Of a stretch of DNA of 64,000 nt, positions 31,872 to 40,391 are shown one piece after another (the first letter of the stretch is position 1; each line of letters starts with the position of its first letter). The translations under genes and the position numbers were made by a program. A model generated the notes under the pieces. The model saw only the letters and a program-made list of their open reading frames with translations, searched no databases and was not told the DNA's origin. Origin of the DNA: Eggerthellaceae bacterium (GTDB lineage Bacteria > Actinomycetota > Coriobacteriia > Coriobacteriales > Eggerthellaceae); the NCBI GenBank assembly GCA_910575165.1, contig CAJTDS010000007.1:1-64000 (forward strand), in the 5' to 3' direction.

Positions 31872-32816
31872 ATGAGGTATGGGACGACGCTGGGGGAGCC
31901 GTTTCTCCAGGCGCTTGAATCGACGGTGTCCGCCGGCACCGTAGCGCGAGAGGTGCCGCTGGCGGGGCGGACGACGTTTCGCATCGGCGGTCCGGCCGAG
32001 CTGCTCGTGGCTCCCGGCTGCGCTAAGGAGGCTGCGGCGGCATGGGCGCTCGCGAAGGCGTTCGGCGTGCCCGTGCGCGCCTTGGGCGAGGGCAGCGACC
32101 TGCTCGTCGCCGACGAGGGCGTGCGCGGCGTGGTGATGGCCCTCACCGAGGGGCTCGGGGCCGTGCGGGTGGAGGGGGACCGCCTGTTCGCCGAGGCGGG
32201 CGCCTCCAACGCGTCGGTGGCCGAGGCGGCCCGGGCGGCGGGCCTTGCCGGCTACGAGTTCGCCTGCGGCATCCCCGGCAGCATCGGCGGTGCGGCCATC
32301 ATGAACGCGGGGGCCTACGGCGGCCAGTTCTCCGACGTGGCCGAGAGCGTCCTGTGCGCCGACGACGAGGGCCACATCTTCGAGGTGAATGCCGCGCAGG
32401 CGGCCTGGGGATACCGCGAGAGCCTGATGGGGGAGCGCGGGCTGCTGGTGCTGGGGGCGACGCTGCGCCTGCGCCCCGACGACCCCGACGCCATCCGCGG
32501 GCGCATGGACGACCTTACCCGCCGCCGCGAGGAGAAGCAGCCCCTGTCGCTGCCGAGTGCAGGGAGCACCTTCAAGCGCCCCGAGGGGCATTTCGCCGGC
32601 AAGCTCATCGACGATGCGGGTCTGCGCGGGCACCGCATAGGCGGCGCGCAGGTCTCCGAGCTCCATGCCGGCTTCGTCGTCAACGCCGGCGGGGCCACCG
32701 CGCGCGATGTGGCGGCGCTCATCGAGCATGTGCGCACCGTGGTGCGCGAGCGGTTCGGGGTGACGCTCGAGCCCGAGGTTCGTCTATGGGGCTTTACCGA
32801 GGAGGATTGCAGGTAG
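31872..32816 (+). CDS. murB: UDP-N-acetylenolpyruvoylglucosamine reductase
   Basis: A 314-residue cytoplasmic flavoprotein that makes UDP-N-acetylmuramic acid for peptidoglycan. FAD contacts are in TTFRIGGPAELLV and GEGSDLLVADEG, the long YEFACGIPGSIGGAAIMNAGAYG block is intact, and the catalytic serine lies in PSAGSTFKRP. The stop codon is immediately followed by the ATG of the antiporter gene with no spacer, so the two are translationally linked. Confidence 0.95.
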   Translation: MRYGTTLGEPFLQALESTVSAGTVAREVPLAGRTTFRIGGPAELLVAPGCAKEAAAAWALAKAFGVPVRALGEGSDLLVADEGVRGVVMALTEGLGAVRVEGDRLFAEAGASNASVAEAARAAGLAGYEFACGIPGSIGGAAIMNAGAYGGQFSDVAESVLCADDEGHIFEVNAAQAAWGYRESLMGERGLLVLGATLRLRPDDPDAIRGRMDDLTRRREEKQPLSLPSAGSTFKRPEGHFAGKLIDDAGLRGHRIGGAQVSELHAGFVVNAGGATARDVAALIEHVRTVVRERFGVTLEPEVRLWGFTEEDCR

Positions 32817-34925
32817 ATGGAGCTTTTCGAGCTGGTGCTGCTGCTTTTGGGCTCGGTGCTCGTGTCGTCGGTGTTCGCCGGCGCCATATCCAAGGTGTCG
32901 CTGCCCCTGGTCCAGGTGGCTATCGGAATCGTGGTGGCCGTGCTGTGGCAGGAGCCGCTGGTGGTGGAGGTGGACCCGGAGCTGTTCCTGGTTCTGTTCA
33001 TCGCCCCGCTGCTCTTCGACGAGGCGCGCCATGCGAACAAGCGGGCGCTGTGGCGGGAGAAGGGCGGCGTGGTGTCCCTGGCCGTCGGGCTGGTGCTGGC
33101 GACGGTGCTGGTCGTCGGGTTCGTCCTCAACGTCTTGGAGCCTTTCATACCGCTGGCCGCCGCCTTCGCGTTGGGCGCGGCGCTCGGACCCACCGACGCC
33201 GTGGCCGTGACGTCGCTTTCCAAGGACATATCGCTTACGCAGCACCAGCGTACCCTGCTGCAGGGCGAGGCGCTCATCAACGATGCCTCGGGCGTCGTGT
33301 CCTTCCAGTTCGCCATCGCCGCGGCCACGACGGGAGCCTTCTCGCTCATCGATGCGGGCGTTTCCTTCGCGGTATCGTTCTTCGGGGGCATCGCCGTGGG
33401 AGTGGCGCTGGCGGCCGTCGCCATGCTCGCCTTGCGCATGCTGCGCCGCAGCGGCCTGGAGGACACCACGGTCTACGTGATCTTCGAGGTGTTCATGCCC
33501 TTCATCGTGTTTTTGGCCGCTGAGCACCTGGGCACCTCGGGGATTCTGGCCGTGGTTGCCGCGGGGTTGTTCATGACCTTCAGCCGAAGCGAGTCCGACG
33601 CCTTCGCCAGCGAGCGCAAGATCGTATCCTCCAGCGTGTGGGACGTGATCGTCTTCGTCATCAACGGCGTGGTGTTCGTGCTGCTGGGCATGGAGCTGGC
33701 GCTGCTGGTGTCGCCCACGTGGGAGGTTTCGGGCATGTCGCGAAGCACCATGCTGGTGCTGGTGCTGGTGGTCACCGCCATCGTGCTGGGGGTGCGCTTT
33801 CTGTGGCTGTGCGTCATGGAGTGCTTCCATGAGAGCCGCGAGACGGGCAAGCGCTGGTCGATGACTGCCCAGGGGGCGAAGAGCGCGCTCGTTACCACGC
33901 TGTCCGGACCGAAGGGGGCCGTGACGCTGTCCATCGCGCTCACCATACCCTACTACGCGACCTCGGCGACCAATACCATCGTGGCGTTTCCTCACCGAGG
34001 CGACCTCTTCTTTTTGGCGTCGGGCGTCATCGTGCTGACGCTGCTTCTGGCCAACTTCGTAGTGCCGCTGCTGGCCCCGCGCCAGGAGGAGGACGAGGCG
34101 TCCTCCACCGAGGCCGAGATCGCGATCCTGCGGCGGGTGGCCTCGCAGCTTTCCAGCCAGGACGAAGGGCCCAGCCCCGCCACCGCGGCGGTGGTGGCCG
34201 ACTACAACGAGCGGATCGCCTCGCTTATGCGCGAGCAGGCGTCCGCCGAGGCCGTGCGCCAGGTTCGCTTGGAGGTGATCGAGCGGGAGCTGGCCTTCCT
34301 GGACACCGCCGCGGCCGACGGCTACGCCTCGCAGGAGGCGTGCGAACGCTATGCGCGCCGGCTGGAGGTGTCCCACAGGCGATTGTCGGGCCGCCGCGGC
34401 GACAAGCATGCCCTGGGCTCGACCAGGCCTCCCCGCACCGCCGCCTACTGGATGGGGCTTCTGCGCAGCGCCGTGGCGTCCAAGGACGCCTCCGAGTCCC
34501 GGGCGGCCGAGCGCCGTCGGCTGAGCATCGGCGTGGAGACCGTGGCGGTGGGGTACCTGCAGGGCTGCATCGACCAGCTGTCGGCCGAAGGGGAAGGGCC
34601 GTCCTCGTCGACGGCGCCTTTGGCGGTGCCCGATGATCGCAGGCATGCGCTGCAGCTGCAGCTGAGCGAGCATCGCGGCGCGTTGCGCATGCTGGAGGCG
34701 GCCCGTGCGGCGGCCGACGCGGCGAAGACGGGCGAGATCGATCTTGCGGCCCCGTTGGACGCCGCCGGCATCCGGGAGAGCATCGAGTCGGTGGAGGCCG
34801 AAGGGCTTCGCCTTGAGCTGGGCCAGATCGCTCGCTTCGAGGACGAGGGGCGCCTCTCGCGCGGGCGGGCCAACGAGCTTCGGGAGCACGTCTACCTTAT
34901 GCAGATGGCCCTGGGCCAGAAGTAG
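32817..34925 (+). CDS. CPA1-family cation:proton antiporter
   Basis: A 702-residue Na+(K+)/H+ antiporter of the NhaP/CPA1 group. About twelve membrane segments fill residues 1-420, with LGAALGPTDAVAVTSLSKD and the ion-site GEALINDASGV containing the Asn-Asp pair of the family. The last ~280 residues are a hydrophilic helical cytoplasmic region (SSTEAEIAILRRVASQL, RRLEVSHRRLSG) that probably regulates transport. It starts directly after murB and ends 7 bp before cydD. The ion is not predictable. Confidence 0.9.
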   Translation: MELFELVLLLLGSVLVSSVFAGAISKVSLPLVQVAIGIVVAVLWQEPLVVEVDPELFLVLFIAPLLFDEARHANKRALWREKGGVVSLAVGLVLATVLVVGFVLNVLEPFIPLAAAFALGAALGPTDAVAVTSLSKDISLTQHQRTLLQGEALINDASGVVSFQFAIAAATTGAFSLIDAGVSFAVSFFGGIAVGVALAAVAMLALRMLRRSGLEDTTVYVIFEVFMPFIVFLAAEHLGTSGILAVVAAGLFMTFSRSESDAFASERKIVSSSVWDVIVFVINGVVFVLLGMELALLVSPTWEVSGMSRSTMLVLVLVVTAIVLGVRFLWLCVMECFHESRETGKRWSMTAQGAKSALVTTLSGPKGAVTLSIALTIPYYATSATNTIVAFPHRGDLFFLASGVIVLTLLLANFVVPLLAPRQEEDEASSTEAEIAILRRVASQLSSQDEGPSPATAAVVADYNERIASLMREQASAEAVRQVRLEVIERELAFLDTAAADGYASQEACERYARRLEVSHRRLSGRRGDKHALGSTRPPRTAAYWMGLLRSAVASKDASESRAAERRRLSIGVETVAVGYLQGCIDQLSAEGEGPSSSTAPLAVPDDRRHALQLQLSEHRGALRMLEAARAAADAAKTGEIDLAAPLDAAGIRESIESVEAEGLRLELGQIARFEDEGRLSRGRANELREHVYLMQMALGQK

Positions 34926-34932
34926 GGGCGGT

Positions 34933-36777
34933 ATGTTCGACGGGCGTCTACTGGGTTTTTCCGGAGTGCGGGCGGCTTTGGCCCTGTGCTGCCTGCTGGC
35001 GCTGGCCATGGCGGCCGCCTGTTTCGGGCAGTCCGCTGCCCTGGCGTCGGCCCTGGACGCTCTGCGCGCCGGGTCGCCGGCGGATGCCGCCGCGCTTCCG
35101 CTCGCAACGTTCGTCGGTTGTCTCGTGGTCGTCCGCGCGCTCGGCTGCCTTCAGGACCGCGTGGCCGACGCGCGGGCCTGGGCCGTGGCGGACGAGCTTC
35201 GAGACTGCCTGGTCGGCAAGCTGTTCGACAGTGCCGGCCGCGTCTCGGCGCGCCAGGGAGCCGGCGCCTTCGCGTCCCTGGCCGTCGAGGGTTGCTCCCA
35301 GGTGCGCACGTACCTGAGGCTGACCTTGCCGCGCGCGGCGAACCTGGCCTTCCAGATGGTGCCGCTTCTGCTGTGCGTAACTGCGCTCGACTGGGTTTCC
35401 GGTGTTATCGTGGCCGCGGTGGTGCCCGTCATGGTGTTCTACCTGGCGCTGTTGGGAAAGCAGGCGAAGGCCTCCGCCGTCGAGCAGCTGTCGCGGGGCT
35501 CCTACCTTTCGGGACATTTCCTCGACTCGGTCCACGGGTTGCCCACCCTGGTGGCCTTCGGTCGGGACGGGGAGTGGGGCGCATCCGTCCGTCGGGCCAG
35601 CGAGCGCTTCCGCGAGGCCACCATGGCCACGCTCAAGGTGGCCACGCTCTCGGGGGCGGTGCTTGACCTGGGCTGCACTCTGGCCGGCGCGGCCGTGGCG
35701 GTTATGCTGGGGTTTCGCCTAGTGGACGGTTCCGTCTCGTTCCTCGGCGCCTTCACGGTGCTGCTGCTGGTTCCCTTGGCCCTGGCGCCCCTGCGTGCTT
35801 TCGCCTCCGACTTCCATGCCACGCTTGACGGTCGCGAGTCGCTGACGCGCGTGCTCGAGCTGGTGCAGGGTTTGCCGAAGGAGCCGTGCGGCGTCGGCGA
35901 TGGCGGGCTGCCCGAAGACGCAGAGTCCGGGCCCCGGGAGGCCTCGCTGCGCGGCTGCGCGCCGTCCGCTGCGAGCGCGGGGTCGGCCGAGACAATGCTG
36001 CGCTGCGAGGGGGCGGCGTTCTCGCGGGACGGGGCGCCGATTCTCTCCGATGTGAGCCTGCTGGTGCCGCGGGGGTCGAAGATGGCCCTGGTGGGCAGGA
36101 GCGGGGCGGGGAAGAGCACCTTGCTGTCGCTGATGGCGGGCATGGAGGAGCCCTGTGCGGGGCGGCTGTGCTCCCCGGCGGGCGGTTGCGGGCGGCTTGC
36201 GCAGGCGCGCTGGCGCGACCGCGTGTCGTTCGTTCCCCAGAACGCGGCGGTGCTTGCCGCTTCGATCAGGGACAACGTGGCGCTGTACCGTCCGTGCGCT
36301 TCCGACGGGCAGGTACGGCGCGCCCTGGAGCAGGTGGGCTTGGGCGACCTGCTCGACGGCTTGCCCGACGGGCTCGACACCGTCGTTGGGCGCGGCGGGC
36401 GCGCCCTGTCGGGAGGGCAGGCCCAGCGTCTGGCCCTCGCCAGAGCCCTCGTCGACCCCGACCGCGACGTGCTGTTTCTGGACGAGCCTACGGCGTCGGT
36501 GGATTTGTGGACCGAGGCGGAGATGGCGCCGGCCCTGCTTCGCGCCATGGAGGGGAGGACCGTGGTCATGGCCACCCACCGCCTTTCCTGGTTGGAGCAC
36601 TTCGACCAGGTCGTCGTGCTGGAAGCGGGGCGCGTGGTAGCCCAGGGAACCCCCGGGTCGTTGGCCGGCATCCTGGGGGGCGTCTGCGCGCCGGAGGGGC
36701 TTGCGGGCGCCGCTGCGGAGCATCTGTCGCTTCGCGGCGCCCTGGAGGGGAGGTGCGGCGATGGCCGGCAGGCGTAG
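34933..36777 (+). CDS. cydD: ABC exporter, CydD-like subunit
   Basis: A 614-residue half-transporter. Six membrane segments (residues ~10-330) are followed by a nucleotide-binding domain: Walker A GRSGAGKSTL, Q-loop FVPQNA, signature LSGGQAQRLAL, Walker B DVLFLDEP and the switch His in MATHRL. In known organisms CydDC exports cysteine/glutathione and is needed to assemble cytochrome bd. The assignment rests on the paired arrangement with the next gene and on fold; cydAB is not in the window. The open frame extends upstream, but the ATG at 34933 fits the first membrane helix. Confidence 0.78.
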   Translation: MFDGRLLGFSGVRAALALCCLLALAMAAACFGQSAALASALDALRAGSPADAAALPLATFVGCLVVVRALGCLQDRVADARAWAVADELRDCLVGKLFDSAGRVSARQGAGAFASLAVEGCSQVRTYLRLTLPRAANLAFQMVPLLLCVTALDWVSGVIVAAVVPVMVFYLALLGKQAKASAVEQLSRGSYLSGHFLDSVHGLPTLVAFGRDGEWGASVRRASERFREATMATLKVATLSGAVLDLGCTLAGAAVAVMLGFRLVDGSVSFLGAFTVLLLVPLALAPLRAFASDFHATLDGRESLTRVLELVQGLPKEPCGVGDGGLPEDAESGPREASLRGCAPSAASAGSAETMLRCEGAAFSRDGAPILSDVSLLVPRGSKMALVGRSGAGKSTLLSLMAGMEEPCAGRLCSPAGGCGRLAQARWRDRVSFVPQNAAVLAASIRDNVALYRPCASDGQVRRALEQVGLGDLLDGLPDGLDTVVGRGGRALSGGQAQRLALARALVDPDRDVLFLDEPTASVDLWTEAEMAPALLRAMEGRTVVMATHRLSWLEHFDQVVVLEAGRVVAQGTPGSLAGILGGVCAPEGLAGAAAEHLSLRGALEGRCGDGRQA

Positions 36778-38479
36778 GGAAGGCCGGGCGCGCTGGTCGT
36801 CGACCCTTCGCGCCGACCGATGGGTGGTGCCTTATCTGGGCCGCTACGGCAAGGTGATGCTGGCGGCGCTTGCGCTGGGCGTGGCCGGTTCGGCGTTCGC
36901 CATGGGCCTTATGTTCACGTCGGGCTACCTTGTCAGCGCCAGCGCGCTTGTGGCCAGCATCATCGTGCTGCACGTGCCCCTGGCCTGCGTGCAGCTGTTC
37001 GGCGTAGGCAAGCCACTGCTCGGCTACGGCGAACGGCTTGCCAGCCACGACTGGGTGCTTCGGATGACCAGCAGCCTGCGCACGCGCCTGTTCGGTGCCT
37101 ACCGGATGCTGTGCCGGCAGGGCACGGGTCGCTTCGACGCCGCCGCGCGTGAGGCCATGGGGTTTCTGGGGGAGGACGTGGCCCATATCCAGAACCTGTA
37201 CCTGCGCTGCGTGTTCCCCATGGTCGTCGCCTGGGGCGCCTCGCTCGTCGCGCTCTTTGCCATCGGCATCGTGTCAGTGCCGTTCTCCCTGCTCATGCTC
37301 GTTGAGATCCTGGTGACGGCCGTTGTGGTGCCGTTGTGGTCGGCCGCGGTGAACGGGGCGCGCATCGAACGGCAGCGCGCTTTGCGGCGGGAGCGCCTCG
37401 AGCTTCTGGCCGACGATGCCTCCGCGGCTGCCGACTGGCTGCTGTCTGGCCGTCGCGACGACTTCCTGGCGCGCCAGCAGGCGCTATCCGGGCAGGAGCG
37501 CGCCCTGGAGCGGGCCCGGAACCGGTTCGATTACGGAAGGGACATCGCCCAGGCGGCCCTTTTCGCCCTGGCCGTTGCGGCTGCGGCGCTTTGGGGGGCC
37601 GCGGTCTTCGCGCCGGCGGGCGCCTTCGAGGCCAGCTGGATGTGCGCCTTCGCCATAGGCCTCATGCCGCTTTTCGACGCCATAGCCCTTCTGGGGCCCG
37701 CTGCCGAGGAGGCCGGGTCCCACCGCGATGCCATCCTTCGGCTGAACCGGCTGGCGGAGCCGGACGGGCGATGCGGCGGCTTGCGGGCCTCCGGTCCGTC
37801 GACACCCGACCCGTCATGCCCCTTGGCGGTGGAGTTTCGCGATGTGACCTTCGGGTACGGCGATGCGTCGAAGCGGGCGCGGGGCACGGCGGTCATGGAC
37901 GGCTTCAGCCTGGCCATACCCGTCGGCCAGAAGGTGGCCGTCCTGGGGAGAAGCGGCGCGGGAAAGTCGACGCTGGTCGCCTTGGCGGCGGGGCGGCTGC
38001 ACCCGCAGGCGGGCGAGGTGCGCCTGTTCGGCCGCCCGGCGTCTCGCCCCGGCGAGACGCCGGCAAGCGAGCTTGTCGCCTTCGTGCAGCAGGACGCCTA
38101 CCTGTTCAACCTGACGCTGCGGGAGAACCTGCTTGTGGGCGACGCCGAAGCGGGCGACGAGGCGCTGGAGGCGGCCCTTCGCGCCGTGGGTTTGGGGGAG
38201 CTTCTGGCCGCCATGCCTCGCGGCTTGGACACGCCCCTGCTCGAGGGCGGAATCCGCTTGTCGGGAGGAGAGCGCACCCGGGTGGCGCTGGCCCGCGCAT
38301 ACCTGCGGAAAAGCCCGTTGGTGCTGCTGGACGAGCCCTTCGCCGCCTTGGACGAGCGCACCCAGGAGGCGGTTACCCGGACGCTTCTAGAAGCCTTCGC
38401 CGACCGCACCGTCGTGGTCGTCACCCACGACGAGCGCAACCTGGGCCGGTTCGACCGGGTGCTCGTGCTCGAGCCGTAG
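36761..38479 (+). CDS. cydC: ABC exporter, CydC-like subunit
   Basis: A 572-residue half-transporter partner of the preceding gene, which it overlaps by 17 bp. Six membrane segments lead into an ATPase domain with Walker A GRSGAGKSTL, FVQQDAYLFN at the Q-loop, signature LSGGERTRVAL, Walker B LVLLDEPF and the switch histidine in VVTHDE. The ATG at 36761 follows GGAGGGGAGG. The pair would make a heterodimer. No cytochrome bd genes are nearby, so a redox-thiol export role is inferred from the family. Confidence 0.78.
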   Translation: MAGRRREGRARWSSTLRADRWVVPYLGRYGKVMLAALALGVAGSAFAMGLMFTSGYLVSASALVASIIVLHVPLACVQLFGVGKPLLGYGERLASHDWVLRMTSSLRTRLFGAYRMLCRQGTGRFDAAAREAMGFLGEDVAHIQNLYLRCVFPMVVAWGASLVALFAIGIVSVPFSLLMLVEILVTAVVVPLWSAAVNGARIERQRALRRERLELLADDASAAADWLLSGRRDDFLARQQALSGQERALERARNRFDYGRDIAQAALFALAVAAAALWGAAVFAPAGAFEASWMCAFAIGLMPLFDAIALLGPAAEEAGSHRDAILRLNRLAEPDGRCGGLRASGPSTPDPSCPLAVEFRDVTFGYGDASKRARGTAVMDGFSLAIPVGQKVAVLGRSGAGKSTLVALAAGRLHPQAGEVRLFGRPASRPGETPASELVAFVQQDAYLFNLTLRENLLVGDAEAGDEALEAALRAVGLGELLAAMPRGLDTPLLEGGIRLSGGERTRVALARAYLRKSPLVLLDEPFAALDERTQEAVTRTLLEAFADRTVVVVTHDERNLGRFDRVLVLEP

Positions 38480-38579
38480 GCGCCTGCGAACGCGAACCGT
38501 TGGATTGCCGATGCTGCCGCGCAACCTACGGCGGCCGCTTTTCTGGGAACATGGGTGCTCGACGAAAGGAGCATCCATC

Positions 38580-39521
38580 ATGGAGACCAGCAACGAGAGC
38601 TTTCTTCAGGCCCTCCGTTCGTTGTCGGAGGCGGCCTCGCGAAGGGACGGGAAAGGCGAGGGAACGTTCGACCTGGGCAACCCCGAGCTGCCCGAGCCGG
38701 TCGACGGGTTCGTCGATTTCGGCCATCTGAGCCTTCGGGGCCTTCCGAACACGCGCGATCTGGGGGGCATGCCTGCCGCCGACGGGCGCGTCGTCGTCGC
38801 GAACCGTCTTATCCGCTCGGGCGATCTGCACAAGGCTGCCTCGAAGGATCTAGAGGTGCTCGGGAACCAGGTGGGGCTTCGCCGCGTAGTGGACTTCCGC
38901 ACCGCCTTCGAGCGCTCGAAGGCTCCCGACCCCGAGCCCTTCATGCCCTTTGCGCGCTTCTACCATGTGCCCGTGGTCAGCGAGCAGGCCGTGGGCGTGA
39001 CCCGCGAGGCGGGGCTGATGGGCGACCTCAGGCTGTTCCGCGAGTACAGCGGCACGCCCTTCGAGGCGGTGGCGCACGTGTACCGCCAGGCGCTGCTGGG
39101 CGAGGACGGCATCCACGCCTACTCGTCGCTGCTCGAGATCCTGCTGGCCGCCGATAGGGGGGCGACCCTGTGGCACTGCACCGAGGGCAAGGACCGCGCG
39201 GGTCTGGCGTCGGTCATCGTGGAGTACGCCTTGGGGATGAGCCCCCAGGTCATCATGGCGGACTACCTGGCCACCAACTGCTTCGTGCGCAACTGGGCCG
39301 AGCGCATGGCCGACGCGCTGGGGCGCGCCCATCTGGCGGAGATGCTGGACGGCGACGTGGATGCGCTGTTCTACGCCAATTCCGTCTACCTGGTGACCGG
39401 CGTGGCGGCGGTATCGGAGCGCTACGGCTCCTTCGACAACTACCTTACGCAGGCGCTGCACTTCGGGCCCGGCAAGCGCGAGAAGCTGCGCCGGATGTAC
39501 CTGACCGAGCTGGACTCCTAG
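38580..39521 (+). CDS. Tyrosine-protein phosphatase (DSP-like family)
   Basis: A 313-residue phosphatase of the bacterial Y_phosphatase3 type. The early NTRDLGGMPAADGR motif is the family hallmark, and the active-site loop HCTEGKDRAG (about residues 199-208) holds the catalytic Cys and Arg. It probably acts on phosphotyrosine proteins or phosphoinositide-like substrates. There is no signal peptide. The ATG at 38580 has AAAGGA 9 nt upstream. The open frame before it is not conserved. It follows cydC after 100 bp and may be a separate unit. Confidence 0.9.
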   Translation: METSNESFLQALRSLSEAASRRDGKGEGTFDLGNPELPEPVDGFVDFGHLSLRGLPNTRDLGGMPAADGRVVVANRLIRSGDLHKAASKDLEVLGNQVGLRRVVDFRTAFERSKAPDPEPFMPFARFYHVPVVSEQAVGVTREAGLMGDLRLFREYSGTPFEAVAHVYRQALLGEDGIHAYSSLLEILLAADRGATLWHCTEGKDRAGLASVIVEYALGMSPQVIMADYLATNCFVRNWAERMADALGRAHLAEMLDGDVDALFYANSVYLVTGVAAVSERYGSFDNYLTQALHFGPGKREKLRRMYLTELDS

Positions 39522-39633
39522 TTTTTCGTCGCCGCGGCGGCGCACCCGGGCGCGCCATGCTAAACTAGCGGTTGCTTGAAACTATGGCGCCGGCGGGCGG
39601 CTTCGCACGCCGGCTTCGGAAAGGGTGGTGGCC

Positions 39634-40257
39634 ATGGGAAGGCCAGCGGGGGCGAACCGCAACACGAAGGAGCGTCTGCTCGAGGCGTCGGCCGAGCTGT
39701 TCTCGCAGCTGGGCTACGCCGGCACGTCGGTCAAGGCCATCGCAGGCGCCGTGGGCATCAAGGACGCGTCCATCTACAACTACTTCCCCAGCAAGGAGGC
39801 CCTGTTCTCCGAAGCGATCGAGCGGGAGCGGCTTTACTTCGCCGAGGCCATGGACGCCCGCGGCGTCTTCTTCGACGCTGCCACCCAGCGCGTGGCCGCC
39901 GAGGCGCCGGAGAGCTTGGAGGCCTTCGAGGACTTCCTGCTGTCGTACTGGGAGCCCTTCTTCGCCGATCCCCGCGTTGCGCGCCTGAGGCGCATCCTGG
40001 TGCTTGCCGCTCCCTGCAACGACGACGCCCGGGTTATGCTCCTGCGGCTGTTCTACGACCATCCGCTGGGCTTTGCGGGCAGCATGGTGGAGCATTTGGC
40101 GGCCGAGGGGGCCATGGGACAGTGCAACCCCCGCGTGGCGGCCTACGAGGTGTGCGGGCCGGCCCTGACCATGCTGGGCCAGGGGCTTGCCTGGTCGGAG
40201 GCCCAGCGGCGCCTGCGCTCCCAGTACCGCGCCTTTACCCGCGCGCACAGCCTGTAG
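39634..40257 (+). CDS. TetR/AcrR-family transcriptional regulator
   Basis: A 207-residue regulator. Residues 1-55 form the DNA-binding helix-turn-helix (TKERLLEASAELFSQLGYAG, then VGIKDASIYNYFPSKEALF), and the remainder is the ligand-binding helical domain, which is not informative about the ligand. The ATG at 39634 sits 8 nt after GGAAAGGG; two GTG codons just before it are too close to that site. There is no obvious divergent target gene, so it may control itself or a distant efflux gene. Confidence 0.9.
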   Translation: MGRPAGANRNTKERLLEASAELFSQLGYAGTSVKAIAGAVGIKDASIYNYFPSKEALFSEAIERERLYFAEAMDARGVFFDAATQRVAAEAPESLEAFEDFLLSYWEPFFADPRVARLRRILVLAAPCNDDARVMLLRLFYDHPLGFAGSMVEHLAAEGAMGQCNPRVAAYEVCGPALTMLGQGLAWSEAQRRLRSQYRAFTRAHSL

Positions 40258-40391
40258 CGCCCGCCTGCGCACTGCGCGCCCGCAGCCCTTTCGTCGCCGT
40301 TATCGGCAGAAGGCTTGAAGAAGCCGTGCACCGCGCGGTGCGTGGGCTATACTAACCAGCTCAAGGCCAAACGACGGCAGAGAGGTTCTCT

